A stretch of 64,000 nucleotides of DNA from Agriotes lineatus (GCA_940337035.1 CALNHX010003291.1:1-64000), one strand, 5' to 3'; positions 11,677-23,214 are shown, counted from the stretch's first letter. Made by a program: numbers and translations. Notes: a model not told the origin generated them from the sequence alone.

Positions 11677-13032
11677 TTGCTATGTTATGCTAGCTGATAA
11701 ATTTATTTAAATTATCGTATTACTATTTTGCCCTTTATTTTTAACTTTCAATTCAAATCCGTATTTTACAATATTATTAATGAAACTCTCTCAGGTGGTT
11801 CGCAATATCTAGTAACCCAATGATTGACTTGTCAAATTCTCTTTGTTTAATTGCCAGTTCATTGATTTTCAAAAAAAATTGACACCTAACGTCAAATTAA
11901 TCAAAATTCAGAACGAATATCAAGGTTTTTACAATAAGATCTAATATGCAATTCTTTTACCAATCTCTTATGTAAGTATGAAATTCAATTATATTTTTAT
12001 ACCTTCTTACTAGTTATAACTTTTTAAATGTTTCATTTAACCTTTTTAAAACACAAACCTGATTTAACACTTTGCTTGTTAATACTGCCAAAATCCTTCC
12101 AAGCTGGATCCTCACTCCGACTGCACTCAAACACCTGCTGGGTCCTTATCCAACTGCATCACCTGCGATGAATGTAAACTCTCAGCATCACCTTATTTCC
12201 ATCCACTTCAAAACTTCCACATCCTATACTGGATTCCTGTCGTTGTCCCCTGCTACTGTCAACTTTAAGTATCCTAGCTCCTGTACTGGATTACTGCGGC
12301 CCGATCCCTCTCTGGTAAGTGTCAGCATAAATCTTGTTCCAAATATGAATTTGTCTCTTTTTTAGATGGTCCTACGTCTTCAATGATACCCACAGGTTTC
12401 CCAAAAACAATTCGCTGCACGTACTAACCTCTTGATTGTGGCTTGTATTCCATTTCTAATGTAGTATGAATAATATCCTCACTCCAAAGCTTGTCCCTTT
12501 ATTTCTTGTTTTTAATATTTTATTTTTATGTTTCCCCCTCGAAGATTTTGCTTTTAACCCATATAATTTGCATCAACCATAACATTTACAAATTATACAA
12601 CATTTATTAATGTTTCTTTATTCGAAAATCACACCCATATCAAATTATGTATACATTTTTGAGTTGTTTTTTTAGTAACTAATTAAACAAATTACAAATT
12701 ATTACTACTAGACACGATTCTTGCTGCCTCCTATATACATTTTTTTTATATAATCAAAACAGATATTTTATTTTAATTATCATAACAGATACATTTTAGT
12801 AGTAACCTTGGTATTTATTCCTATTCAGAATTTTCTTATTACAGATTAAGTTTGAGTAATCAATCATTATGCTATTATTTGACTAACCAATAATAAGAAA
12901 GTTAATTTCATTATACTTTAACATGTATTTAGATCCATTAATTTGCTTATATCTGACTTCCAAATTTATTTGACTAAACTGTTTCTTTAGTATTCATTTT
13001 TAAATTATCAAAGAATATAGTGTATCATAACA
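11677..13032 (-). repeat. 5' LTR
   Basis: Right copy of the 1356-bp LTR, upstream of gag on the minus strand. It would contain the element's promoter. The low-coordinate end abuts the primer-binding site and the high-coordinate end is followed by the ATATA target duplication. Confidence 0.92.
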
Positions 13033-13037
13033 ATATA

Positions 13038-13929
13038 AATAATAATCTAATACAGCTCTTAAAAAATAAAACATTTATTGGTAGGTAATCAGAAAGCTTT
13101 TTCTAATTTTAATTTTAAATATGTTGCCGTCTTTCAAACCATTCAAAATTTACGAAATGCACGCCCGTTTCTCATACTAGTGCACTACCGTTAATCGAGC
13201 GGTAGCACAGCCTTAACTAGTTCAAACCCTCGGCAGAATATTGCGTGCATAAGTGCCAGGTAGCTGTTATTAAGGTTAAAAAAAAACTTCATAAATTTTG
13301 TACAAACGGGCGCCAGTCGTTATAGACAACTACCCGATAAAACGAGATTACGACAATATTGGGTACGTACGAGCCCAGTCTAGTTGAGAGGGTGTAGGTT
13401 ATTTCGGGATTGTCTGTTACAACGGGCAAGGACTCGATAACTTAAAAGGTGATGAAATGCCTGAACCCCACCACTTTGCTAATGATAATACTGAGCGATT
13501 TTTTTTAAGATCCTAAAGCCGATTGTGGCGGGAAATAGTGAGAGTTTGCGACATTGGTTGAAAATGGGTTGGGCGTTTAATTCGGCGATTTCATTGGCTG
13601 AGACCCTATGAAAGAGAGATATCGTGACACATGTGTTTCATGGCTCTTATACAGTGCGTACCAAATGTATGGAACCGGCCTTGTTATTTCAAAACTATTC
13701 AAGCTAAATCGATAAAATTTAATATGCATGCTGTTTACCAAGCCTTCTATAATTTCCACAGTTTTCTTATTTTGTTAATTGCCAAGGTCGGGAGCTACAC
13801 AGCCAACTCGTTTTTTTTTAATAGGAAGGGGGGTCAAATTGAATACCGTTTGAAAGGTATTTTCAGGTAACATGTGAGCAAACGAAAATGAAATTAAACT
13901 TGGCTTTGAAATATTTGTTTTATAAATAA
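13038..13929. other. No gene recognised; possible small repeat at 13651-13870
   Basis: No coding region is supported. The part starting ACAGTGCGTACCAAATG (13651) resembles the start of DNA-transposon-derived repeats (CAGTG-type end), but no matching right end was found. TTTTTTTTTAATAGG near 13810 is a simple tract. Confidence 0.3.
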
Positions 13930-13992
13930 TATGTTGGTGCGACTGTAAGTCTATGTCAAATTCGAGGTTAGTAGGTTAGGTTTTGCGTCAGT
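13930..13992 (+). repeat. Decayed half of fold-back family FB-1
   Basis: ATATGTTGGTGCGACTGTAA followed by GTCTATGTCAAATTCGAGG and GTTAGGTTTTGCGTCAGT matches the left inner arm of the longer FB-1 copy at 17780-17845. The matching right arm is absent and a Penelope fragment follows immediately. Confidence 0.6.
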
Positions 13993-14796
13993 CTGCGTCT
14001 GCTACAATTGATGCGTTATCCCATTGTACGTGGTGATCTTCGTTCCAGACGTGTTCTGCGTTCTTGGATTTGATGGTTTCGCCCTTTCTAATATTTTTGC
14101 GGTGTTCCGATAATCTCACTCGTAGGGATGGTTGTGTTTCCCTTATGTATTGTCTTCCACACTCGCACGGTACGTTGTAGATACAGTTCGTTGAACTCTG
14201 ATCTTCGTTCTGAGGCTTGGTATGCGTCATCATGCCTCTCAGAGTTGTAGTGGACTTGAAGGCAGTTCTTATGTTGAAATTGTTTCTGATTCTTCTCAGT
14301 TTGTCGGAAACTCCTCGGATGTATGGTATTACGGCCGTGGTTGTCGGCTCCGTTTTCTCATCCTTTGCCGGTGTTGTATTTTTGTCCATCTCTTCTAGTG
14401 TTTGGTTTAGAGTTCTTTTTGGGTAGCCATTAGCTTGCGGCATTTCTATAATAATCTCAATTTCTCGTTTAAGGTCTTCTTCCTCCGAGCATATGGTCTT
14501 GGCTCGACTATATAGGCATCTCGCGACGCCACATTTCACGCTATTGTGGTGGTTAGAATCGTAGTGTAGGTATCTCCCCGTAGGGGTTGGTTTTCGATAT
14601 ACCTTTGTTTGTACCGTGCCATCAGTCTTCTGGACTAGTGCGTCTAGGTATGGGAGGTTGCCTTCCGATTCTATTTTCATCGTGTACTTAATTGATCGGG
14701 CTTAATTATTGAGATGTTCCAGGAAGCCGTTCGGTGTCTCTCTATCATGGGGCCATATTACGAACGTATCATCTACATATCGCAGTGGTCTCGGGT
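13988..14796 (-). pseudogene. Penelope-like element, RT C-terminus plus GIY-YIG endonuclease
   Basis: On the minus strand the fragment starts with the RT active site (YVDDTFVIWPH, 14768-14779 encoding YVDD). After one stop near 14703 it continues with GNLPYLDALV and VYRKPTPTGRYLHY, typical of Penelope-like elements. It then enters the GIY-YIG-type endonuclease region with NVPCECGRQYI, RVRLSEHRKNI and AEHVWNEDHHVQWDNA. The usual Gly-Thr before the conserved Arg segment is RETQPS here. The N-terminal RT and the extreme C-terminus are missing, and the 3' end is cut by a fold-back relic. Penelope-like elements join telomerase-like RTs with GIY-YIG nucleases; this copy is dead. Confidence 0.85.
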
Positions 14797-15636
14797 TCAA
14801 ACCCCGTAGTAGGCAACGAGTGTATGTGAGAAAAACCTACTTTAATCGGCTTTGCCGAGGTGGGCTGTCGTCATTTGGCGTGATTTTTGGTATCTGCAAT
14901 TTTGCGCCTGGGATGACTTTTCTGCATTGCGCTATGAACCAGCAAGGACCGTGGCCCTTTGTGGCTTCTCAGGCATTAGGCTTTATGGCCTCATGGTAAA
15001 GTGGTAGATGGAGCTTTAACCCGCGCTCTTTAACGAATTTTGGCTTGTTAACAACGTTTTTGGAAGCTAGTCTTCTGCGCCCTGTTGGCGGATTAAGCAG
15101 CTAAATTTTTGGGAAATCAGAGCTCCCTCTGGACCAGAATTGAGTTGAGTTTTTGCACTGTTTATGTGACGGCTTATTCAAATCCCCTCTAATTTGCGCT
15201 ATGGCTTACAGATCAGTGTCGGGTCCAGAATCAACTTTTCCTCAGGGTTTGTATCTGAAAACTTCGTTGAAAGTTTGACAACGGCTTTTCGTGTCCCTAA
15301 CGTAAGGTCTACACATTATCCTTTTTCTGTGACGTAACAATTTTCTCTCTTTATTTAACTACTAGCGTTTTGCACCCAAATTGGGCGCGAAATAATAATT
15401 TGTACAAGAGTGATCCATTTTGTGTGTGGAGTTAATTTTGAGGTTAGAAAATCCACATATAAAAAAAGTCACTTAAAAATTTGAAAACCCTACTACTGGC
15501 TTACTTGCGTCGCCCTGAGTCGATTGACACCAAAATCAGCCAATTCAGCCCACAGGTTCGCTCTCAAAGCAAATTATTATGTCGGATATGGAACTAGGCG
15601 ATACAAAAAATCTGCAGTTTTTGGTCATGTCCGCTT
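14797..15636. other. No gene recognised
   Basis: Follows the truncated Penelope RT. GGGTTCAAACCCC near 14785 looks like a tRNA B box, and TGGTAAAGTGGTAG near 14994 resembles an A box, but their order and spacing do not fit a tRNA or a tRNA-SINE. The remainder shows nothing assignable. Confidence 0.3.
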
Positions 15637-15783
15637 TAAGGGCTGATTTCATAATCAATTCTAAATCTAACTAAAGTAATGTTAGAATGTGCATGATGCC
15701 ATTTGTAGCACATGGCAGTATCCACATTATAATGTCACTTTAGTTAAATGAAGCTTTAAATATGATTATGAAATCGGCCCTAA
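15637..15783. mobile_element. 147-bp MITE
   Basis: Terminal inverted repeats of about 22 bp: the left end contains AGGGCTGATTTCATAATCA and the right end TGATTATGAAATCGGCCCT. The interior is short and non-coding. A short TTA/TAA-type target is possible at the edges. Confidence 0.8.
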
Positions 15784-15892
15784 GTATGGCTTGTTTTATA
15801 ATACTGTTAATGTGACAATTGTCTCAAATGACAGTAAAATAACGGAAAATAATAAGCAAGCGAGCAAGCCCAAAATCTTATTTTTTGCACTT

Positions 15893-15998
15893 GCGGGACT
15901 AAAGTTGGCACTTTAGTCACTTATTTCAGGGACTAAAGTAGCTCATTTTATCTCTAGGGACAGAAGTAATTACTTTAGCCCCTAGGGACTAAAGTAAA
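15893..15998. repeat. Cluster of GGGACTAAAGT motifs
   Basis: GGGACTAAAGT occurs at 15895, 15929 and 15985, with reverse-complement partners ACTTTAGTC at 15910 and ACTTTAGCCCCT at 15971. The motifs alternate in orientation and could fold into several hairpins. No function assigned. Confidence 0.6.
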
Positions 15999-16020
15999 AA
16001 ATGTTACCGTATCTATGGTA

Positions 16021-16150
16021 ATCTATGGTAAATTCGGGGTTAACAGGTTAGGTTTCGCGTCAGTTTTGACATAAACTGACGCAAAACCTCATCTATTAAC
16101 CTCGAATTTGACATAATTGTGACCTCTTGTCATAATGACTTACAGTGCCA
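16021..16150. repeat. Decayed FB-1 fold-back core
   Basis: Inverted arms AACAGGTTAGGTTTCGCGTC (right-hand part of 16030-16062) and GACGCAAAACCTCATCTATT (within 16079-16112), continuing to CCTCGAATTTGACAT. This matches the central spacer of the 17719-17982 copy. The distal arms have decayed, although CTTACAGTGCCACCAAC remains near 16140. Confidence 0.65.
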
Positions 16151-16266
16151 CCAACTTTAAAATTTAGCAAAGGCTACTAATTTTAAAATAATTGTAACTA
16201 AAATGTCAATAAATGACGTTTAAAAATACGGGTTTTCGTTTTAAATCTTCCTGCAATGTGAAAAAA

Positions 16267-16398
16267 ATAGTATATGCAACTCGGAGAGAATGCTATTTTG
16301 CTTCAGTGCAATTTCTGACTCGAGGGCGAAGCCCTCGAGTCAGAAATTGTACCTCAGCAAAATAACGCATTTCTCTCCCTCATTGCATAATCTACTAT
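16267..16398. repeat. 132-bp palindromic hairpin element
   Basis: AATAGTATATGCAACTC at the left and TTGCATAATCTACTATT at the right are inverted copies. The inner arms contain TTTCTGACTCGAGGGC and GCCCTCGAGTCAGAAA around a GAA loop. Nearly the whole unit pairs with itself. It shares with other hairpins in this window a GC-rich core inside AT-rich arms, but not its sequence. Confidence 0.75.
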
Positions 16399-17718
16399 TA
16401 AGTGTTAGGAATTTCTTCGAAAAGGAGAAACGTCGGATTAAATAGGTCAAGAATGTCTTTGTTTGAATAATGTTCTATTTAGAGTATCCCTTACATTAAA
16501 GGTTATGTATATGTCAAATTCTTTCAGAAGTCTACTAATTGTGATCTAAATTATCTTTTTCAATTTCACTATAATGTAAGACATTCGTTTTAAGCGCTAT
16601 GTTTTGTTATTTCTGACGTTACAGAAAAAAAGGTAATGTGTAGACTTGATCAACTATGTTAACGCGACCTTGACCCAGTTAGCCGAGATCTAAAGATAAC
16701 AATAACGTCTTGCAAGGAGTAAAATTATGCTTTTAGAATCTTAATTCAATCTTTAACCTATGTGTGCACCGTGTACGTGGATTAGACGTAAGTACACTTA
16801 ATCAATTATTGTTTATGCCAATTAGGTTAGTACAATGCTTCTACCATTGTTATTTGTTGCGTGCACCAAAAGTACTTTAGGAATTATACGTAAGTACCTC
16901 GGTACTGCTTATTTTATGTACTATTTTTGACTGATTATTTTTATATATCAGAGTTGAACATTATAGTCGGTTACGATTTAGCACTTGTTTATTTTTTTAC
17001 TGCAACCCTCGTATTTAGATGTATTGCGATTGACTGCTGCTTTTGAGTTTTTCAGTTCTCATTTCTATCGAAGCACATTTTCTGTATAAAGACTCATTGG
17101 CGCCCATGGCAATTACTTATATTTTAGTATCCTTGTAAGGAACTGCATGCCGCCTCCACTATCTAGCTAGCTGCTCTCTCAAATGTGATTATGTAATTTG
17201 ATGGTTATTTTGAAATATAGTATAAGAGTCCCAATTTGATAGCACATGGCAAAAAGAAATTTACGAGTTTTTCATGTCCTTCTTCTTATTAAAAATTTAA
17301 TGACAGATGACATCTAGGTCCTCTAATCTGTGTAGTATAAGATACAAAAATTCCTAGATAAATGAGCATCCATAGTCTGACAATTAATTGGTATTTACTG
17401 AGTTGTCATACAAGATGATTTTTTTGAAGTTAGCTATGCGATTCTAGCTTTCTTGTAGATTCCAATTAAGATTTAAAAACAGCATTTTTTAATACTATTT
17501 ATTTAATTTTATTTTACTATAACTATTCTCTGCTCCTTCAGTAATTAGTATTTAAAATTTTATTTGAGTGGCTTCACCCATTGAAAAGGTGTGAGCTGTC
17601 GAACACCGGTCGTTTTTATGGCCCACCCCGTATAATGAATAATAAAGTATCAATTCTGAATAGCTGCAAGTATGCTACAATACCAGCGTACATATATCAA
17701 ACAAGTAGAGACACTTAC
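16399..17718. other. No gene recognised
   Basis: AT-rich, no supported coding region, no repeat structure noticed. Ends at the longer FB-1 element. Confidence 0.4.
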
Positions 17719-17982
17719 GCCCGTATTCATAGTCGTTCGCCAGCGAATCGCCGGCGACTCGCCAGAGTTTCGTTATGAATAGTATGTTGGCGGCACTGTA
17801 CGTCTGTGTCAAATTCGAGGTTAGCAGGTTAGATTTTGTGTCAGTTTCTGTCAAAACTGACTGAAAACCTAACCTGATCACCTCGAATTTGACATAGACG
17901 TACAGTGCCGCCAACATGCTATTCATAACGAAACTCCGGCGGGTCGCCGGCGATCCGCTGGCGAACGACTATGAATACGGGT
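17719..17982. mobile_element. Fold-back MITE, long copy (family FB-1)
   Basis: A 264-bp palindrome. The ends are CCCGTATTCATAGTCGTTCG and its complement. The arms continue through the same GCCGGCGA...TATGTTGGCGGCACTG sequence as 1585-1771 and then further inward to AAATTCGAGGTTAGCAGGTT with the matching arm at 17869-17893. The centre is a pair of short CAGTTT/AAACTG arms. The compact copy at 1585 lacks this inner part. It sits about 50 bp left of the P-like transposon. Confidence 0.85.
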
Positions 17983-18033
17983 GTTACTGTCGGTTCCTTT
18001 CATGTCAAAATATCTATTTGGATGACCTTGAAC

Positions 18034-21000
18034 CAAGGTCCGTAAATCACGTTTGCTTTGTCCAGATAAGGTCATCTCATGTAATTTGACAATGCACAAA
18101 TATGGCGGACAGTGGCGGTAAATTTAAAATGTGGGTATGTTCTTAACAGAATTTAGATCATAGTTTGTCATCTTGACGCATTAACCTGACAACTGCAAAA
18201 CAAACTGTCAGTATTAACTGATACAATTTAACGACATTTCAATATGCCTGGGTGTGCAGCAAAAAATTGCTCCAATAGTTTCCATAAGGGAATTAGAGTA
18301 TTCATTTTTCCCATGCAGGAGAAACGTCGTATAGTGTGGGAAAGTTTTTTGTGGGCGCGATAATTGGAAATCCACTAAATATTCCCGTTTATGTGAGGTA
18401 AGTTTATACATAACTGTTGCTATTTTTTAGCTGTAACTTTATAATTTATTGTAATTTGCTATTTTAGCAACACTTTGAAAATGACCAGTTTGAAGAAAAT
18501 CGCCAAGACAAATTAAAAAAGCTAAAACCAAATTCAGTTCCAACGATTTTATCTGTAAGCCAAAAAATAGTACTTCAGAAGAAAATGAAAGTAAGTAAAA
18601 TTGAAAAGATTTCAAATTAGTACCTCTTATGTACTTCTTTAACGATTTAGAAAAACGACATTCCTCCGAAGACTAAGCCACAAAGTAATCATGGTGATGA
18701 AAGTAAACTAAATAATTTATTACACACTAATCAGGCCTCGGAATTAGATCAAAACGAATTTGAACTACAAAAAAAGGAAGTGGAGATGTTAAAAAATCAA
18801 ATTGAGCAGCTTAACGAGAAAAATAAAATTTTGGAAAATATTATCCATAAAAATCCGTATTTTGACAACGATTTAACATCAATATTAGCTAAGGGGAAGA
18901 AAAAATTTAAATGGCCTCCAGAACAAATAAGAAAAGCAATTCAACTTAGATTTGCCGTAGGATGGAAAGGCTACAAATATATGCAAGGAACCTTAAATTA
19001 TCCACTGCCCTCTTACCCTACTCTGTGCCGGCATGTTCAGAAATTATTGTTTAATCCAGGATTGTTAACAGAACTGCTTCCCTTATTAGAAGAGAAACGA
19101 AAAGCTATGAAACACACATTTGAAAGTGACTGTTTATTGGTAATGGATGAAATGGAGATTCAAAAAACGGTAGAGTTTGATAAAAGTACAGGTTCTCATG
19201 TCGGATACGGCACGACCAAAAAAGATCAACAATATCAAAAACTTGGTCAACAACTTTTTGTGTTTATGTTACGAGGTGTGAATTCTAATTGGAAGCAATT
19301 TATAGCATACCATGTAACATCGAAACAAGCAGATAATGAAGAAATGTGCAAATTAGTAAAAGACATCATACAAAATGTAGAAGTCGTTGGCTTCAATGTT
19401 CTGGGTGTAGCCAGTGATATGGGTCCAAAAAACAGAACAATTTGGAAACATTTTGGCTTGTGTATTGGAAAATACTTCAATGTTCACTTAGCACCACATC
19501 CAGTGAGACAAAACGAAAAACTATATTTCTTTGCCGACATTCCTCATCTGCTTAAAAATTTGAGAAGTGCTATGATGGCACATAATATAATTCTTCCCGA
19601 TGTTATTGTGACTAGAGAAAAATTGACCTCCAATGTCATTAAATTTAAATATATTACAAAACTGCATGATATTCAGAAAAACTCTAGTTTAAAACTAGCA
19701 CCTCATATTACTGAACGTCTCGTAAACCCAACAAATTTTGTTAAAATGCGTGTATCATTTGCAGCCCATATATTCAGCTATTCAACAGCATCTGCAATAG
19801 AAACTTGTGTTAAATTGGGATTAATGTCAAATTCTGCGTTTACAACAGCTTGGTTTTTAAGAGAAGTAAGAACTTGGTTTGATATTTTGAATAGCCGAGT
19901 ACATAAAACAGCCATTGTAAAATAGAACAGAGAAAAAAAAGTTGCCTTTTTAAACTCCTTTATTAGTTTAGCAGAGACCATCAAAATTGGTGACAATGGA
20001 CACTGGAAACCAGTTCAAACTGGTGTAATTTTATCTACTAAAAATGTAATATCTTTGTTAGAGGAACTATTTCAAAAGGGATACAATTTCATTTTAACTT
20101 CAAGGTTAAACCAAGATTGCTTGGAAAACTTATTTTCAGTTCTTAGGCACCATGGAAATGGCAATCCTACAGCACTTCAAGGAATAAGAGCTTTGAAACT
20201 TATTACTCTGTCACAGTTTTTCGATAATACTTCTGAAAAAGGAAAAAGCTATGAAAATGATATTGACAGGCATTACATAAATTATTTTAAAATCCCACTC
20301 AAATCACAGCGAAAAGATAAAGTTAACAAAATGCCTGAAGATGAATGCGTACCAACTTCACATATGTCATATTCCGATTCGGATAGTGATAGCGAAGGAC
20401 GCATCAGCTTAATAAGAAAAAACGTGATAAATAATTTACTTGGGACAGCTATTTTTAAGTCATTAAAAAAGATTTGCCAATTTTGCAAAAGAAAATTTGT
20501 ATCCCAGTCTAAGGCGAATGTAAGAGAAACGCTTATTAACTGTAAAACATACGGCAAGCTTCATTATCCTGCTGATAATGTTTATAGTGCTATAGAAAAA
20601 ATAGATATGTTTCTGTCTAAACATTTCAAAAAATGTAATAATCATTCCAATTTATGTAGACATTTAATTTATTTAACTAAATTAAAATTTAAAACTGCCA
20701 TTGTCCCTCTTCTACACTGTGACACTTGCAAATCTTTTGAAATAGTTCTTAGCAATTACATTGCATTAAGACTAGCAATTGAATCACGCAATTTAAAAGA
20801 AGAGATAAGGAAGTCAAAACGCAAGTCATTTGCTTCTAAAAGTTCTATGCGGTCTGTTAGTATTACATAAGTTTTATTAAACCTTATAGTTGTCAATGTT
20901 ATAAATCAGATTTTAAATGTTAATATGTTTTGTAACTTTCAAATAAAATAAAAAGTGCAAAATTTATAATCGTTTTGATGTTCAAGACATGAAAAGGGTG

Positions 21001-21275
21001 ACGGATTTGTTTGGGTCTAAATTTGTAGTTTTCTATTAATTTTATGTAAGTATTGTTGTTGAAAACTACCACTACAGCATCTTTAGTAAATGTAGCAGTC
21101 GTATATGAAATTAGTAATTTCCGTGTACTCAAATTATAACGTAATTCTTCATTTTAAGAAGTGCACAATTTAATCCACATTTTAAATTTACCGCCACTGT
21201 CCGCCATATTTGTGCATTGCCAAATTACATGAGATGACCTGACATGAACAAAGCAAACGTGATTTACGGACCTTG
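18034..21275 (+). mobile_element. P-element-like (THAP9-type) DNA transposon
   Basis: Imperfect terminal inverted repeats of about 100 bp: left 18034-18137, right 21172-21275. Both start CAAGGTCCGTAAATCACG and include GGTCATCTCATGTAATTTG and TATGGCGGACAGTGGCGG before AATTTAAAATGTGG. They flank one spliced transposase gene. The 8-bp target duplication typical of P elements is not evident at these exact borders, so the true ends may lie a few bases away or have diverged. Total length is about 3.2 kb. Confidence 0.9.
18244..20870 (+). pseudogene. P-element-like THAP transposase, one frameshift and one stop
   Basis: Three exons (18244-18397, 18468-18590, 18651-20870) with GT-AG introns of 70 and 60 bp give about 830 residues. 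Exons 1-2 encode a C2CH THAP finger: MPGCAAKNC, a Trp in WESF, then LCE across the first junction and QHFENDQF, ending PNSVPTIL. A Leu/Glu-rich coiled coil follows (18750-18850). The RNase-H-like core shows candidate acidic residues in VMDEM (Asp at 19146), ASDMG (19416) and RLNQDCLENLFS (Glu at 20124), plus the ADIPHLLKN motif. Exon 1 has one extra base, most likely in the TTTTTT run near 18346, and a TAG interrupts exon 3 at 19923. Otherwise the frame is open. AATAAA motifs follow near 20943. A very young relic, or possibly functional through readthrough, which is unproven. Confidence 0.88.
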
Positions 21276-22019
21276 ATACAAACGTACTCTAAGTGATATT
21301 GATGGCTACGTTAGTCCAGATAAACTTTGCTCATAATATTATCTCTTCAATTAATCGAGATATTCGCTTGGCACACCTTAGCTGTTACACCTTGTATACA
21401 TACTTGTAGCATAAATAACTATAGTTTACTGCTAATTAAAATTTGCTATTTTATCCAAACCTAGATTGGGGGTAAAAACCATGAGACGAGAGAGAAGAAT
21501 TGCTGGATATGATTATATGGAGACGCGTGTGTTATTACAAATAATGACTTGAGAAGAGACTAAACTCAGCCTGACGCATTATGCTCAGTTTTTTGGACAA
21601 AAATAGTTTTTTTTCATAAAACCTAACCAACTAATTTTAAATAACGCGTGAAGAAAATAGGTATTATACATTTTTTAAACTGCTAATATAAGGGGAGACC
21701 TAGCCCTCCCCCAAGAGTGTATTCACACACAATTGCAAGAGGGCACACTAACCTAAAAATCCAAACAATTTATGTACAACATATTTCCAGCAAACGAAAT
21801 ACTGGCGGATTTGAGGAGGTACTGGGAGAAACTACCCCCCCCCCCTAGAATCAGAAAAATTGTGAAAAAGAATTACTACCCTAAACCATCCCAAAATTGA
21901 CCTATGGATGGTTCCCCGCCCCCTAAATTTTAGGTCTGGTCCGCTCTTGAAACGAAATAAAATATTTTTTAAAATACATATTTTATTCAAATAGAAAACC
22001 TACTCTAGGAGAAGGCTAG
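21276..22019. other. No gene recognised; 11-C homopolymer
   Basis: No coding region found. A run of 11 C lies at 21835-21845 in a locally purine/C-rich stretch (CCTAGCCCTCCCCCAAG near 21700). The right side runs into the Transib relic. Confidence 0.35.
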
Positions 22020-22885
22020 AGGGTATCCAATTCTATCTAGTAAATCTTTAAGATCATCAAAATTCAATTTCTCGATATTTTCAGATTTTTCCAAGTTTAC
22101 TGTTTCGACAGATTTTAAAAGTGACATAACTTCTGCAGACATGTTCTTTTGTTATCAATTTTGATTTTCTGAAATGTATGCTGATGCTTTATATTAAAGG
22201 ATCGGACGTACCAAGTGCTCTTCAAAAGACATAATTTGAATTATTTATTCTGTTGGTTTTTCGTGGGTGGTGTAATCGATCTTGTTTATAGATTTTATTT
22301 CGAGAATCAGCAGCATTTTCTCCCAGATATCCTGCTGGTAGCATAACATTTTTCAGAATTTGTTTTCCGTGAACCAGAATTTTGCGTATGGTGGAAACCA
22401 TGGGCACTATTTCGTAAATAAAGTATCTATTTCAAAACAATGTATTTGGAACTTATCAGCATCTATTGTGAGCTGGCAGACTAAGGCAATTAGAATTGTA
22501 AGAAACAGTAAAACTAATTCCAAAGATACACCAGCGATTTCCAAAAATATGGCAGACTTTTCAATTGCTTGCCTCGCGGTGTTGCCATCATTTGTCAATC
22601 GGTAACTTTGTTTTGGTTTGTCGACATGTAGCTATAAGCTATCCCAAAACTTTTTTGAACCATTAATTTTCTTTGGACAACGATTTGTTTTTTGCCCTGT
22701 CCCCGTACTTGCTCGATTTTCAACTCCATTCTATATGCTAGATGCATTCTAAAAACCTAATCCAGCAATGTATAGGACTATTTCCGTGTCGAAGACTGTC
22801 TGGCTTGGGATAAATGTTATGGGTTTAAAATTCGTAACTTTTTAGAAAATCAGTCGGGGTTGCTCCACATATTGGACATGCCTAA
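22020..22885 (-). pseudogene. Transib-superfamily (RAG1-related) transposase, C-terminal half
   Basis: Read on the minus strand, fragments in several frames line up with the second half of a Transib transposase. CPICGATPTDF is the CxxC zinc pair. Next come SPIHCWIRFLECI and HIAYRMELK, then QVRGQGKKQIV, then TNDGNTARQA with the following helix. After these comes VHGKQIL, where the first zinc-binding His of HxxxxH is changed to Arg. Last are the catalytic-Glu segment LGENAADSRNKIYKQDR, equivalent to the RAG1 ASEGNESGNK region, and a C-terminal ELV-like tail. Stops and shifts abound. RAG1 shares this core, which is established family knowledge; the assignment here is by motif memory and should be confirmed by profile search. 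Confidence 0.72.
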
Positions 22886-23214
22886 GATGACTAGGTACCT
22901 GTGGTGGTACTACGTGTCTTACCATCAACTAAAGTTAAACATAATCTACATTTTGCATTAAAAGTAAAATCTTTTACTTTAATAAAAACAAACATTTAGA
23001 TTTTATATTTCCTCATCTAATCTTTGTTTTTCTTTCAAAACATGATCTTTGGTTTCTTTGCCGTATTTCGTTTTGATAGGCCTGCAGAATCGAACAGATT
23101 AGGGTGTTGGATGGTTCCAAATTACAATATTGTCATTACTAATCAATTTACGATGTACCACAGTAGTGACAAAAATGCTCGAGTCATCCCCAGAAAAGCA
23201 CAACTTTGCTTATA
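22886..23214. other. No gene recognised
   Basis: AT-rich stretch between the Transib relic and the copia fragment. No domain motif, no inverted repeat noted. Confidence 0.35.

Larger units (their letters stand above)
7741..13032 (-). mobile_element. Gypsy-like LTR retrotransposon, internally deleted
   Basis: Two 1356-bp direct repeats (7741-9096 and 11677-13032) flank 2580 bp of internal sequence. Both sides carry the 5-bp target duplication ATATA (7736-7740 and 13033-13037). On the coding (minus) strand the LTR begins TGTTATGATAC and ends ACATAGCAA. I count five differences between the LTRs, which implies a recent insertion. The interior encodes a gag-like ORF and a pol stub, but reverse transcriptase, RNase H and integrase are absent. 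The copy therefore cannot move alone and would depend on a complete relative, if one exists. Confidence 0.92.

Noticed and set aside
18026..21283. 8-bp target duplication of the P-like element
   Set aside because: CCTTGAAC on the left and ATACAAAC on the right share too little; the border may be off by some bases, so I claim no duplication.
22900..23214. Continuation of LINE-3 left of the copia complex
   Set aside because: If copia had simply inserted into LINE-3, its 3' end should be here, but no LINE motif is visible; the copia/LINE contact may instead result from deletion.
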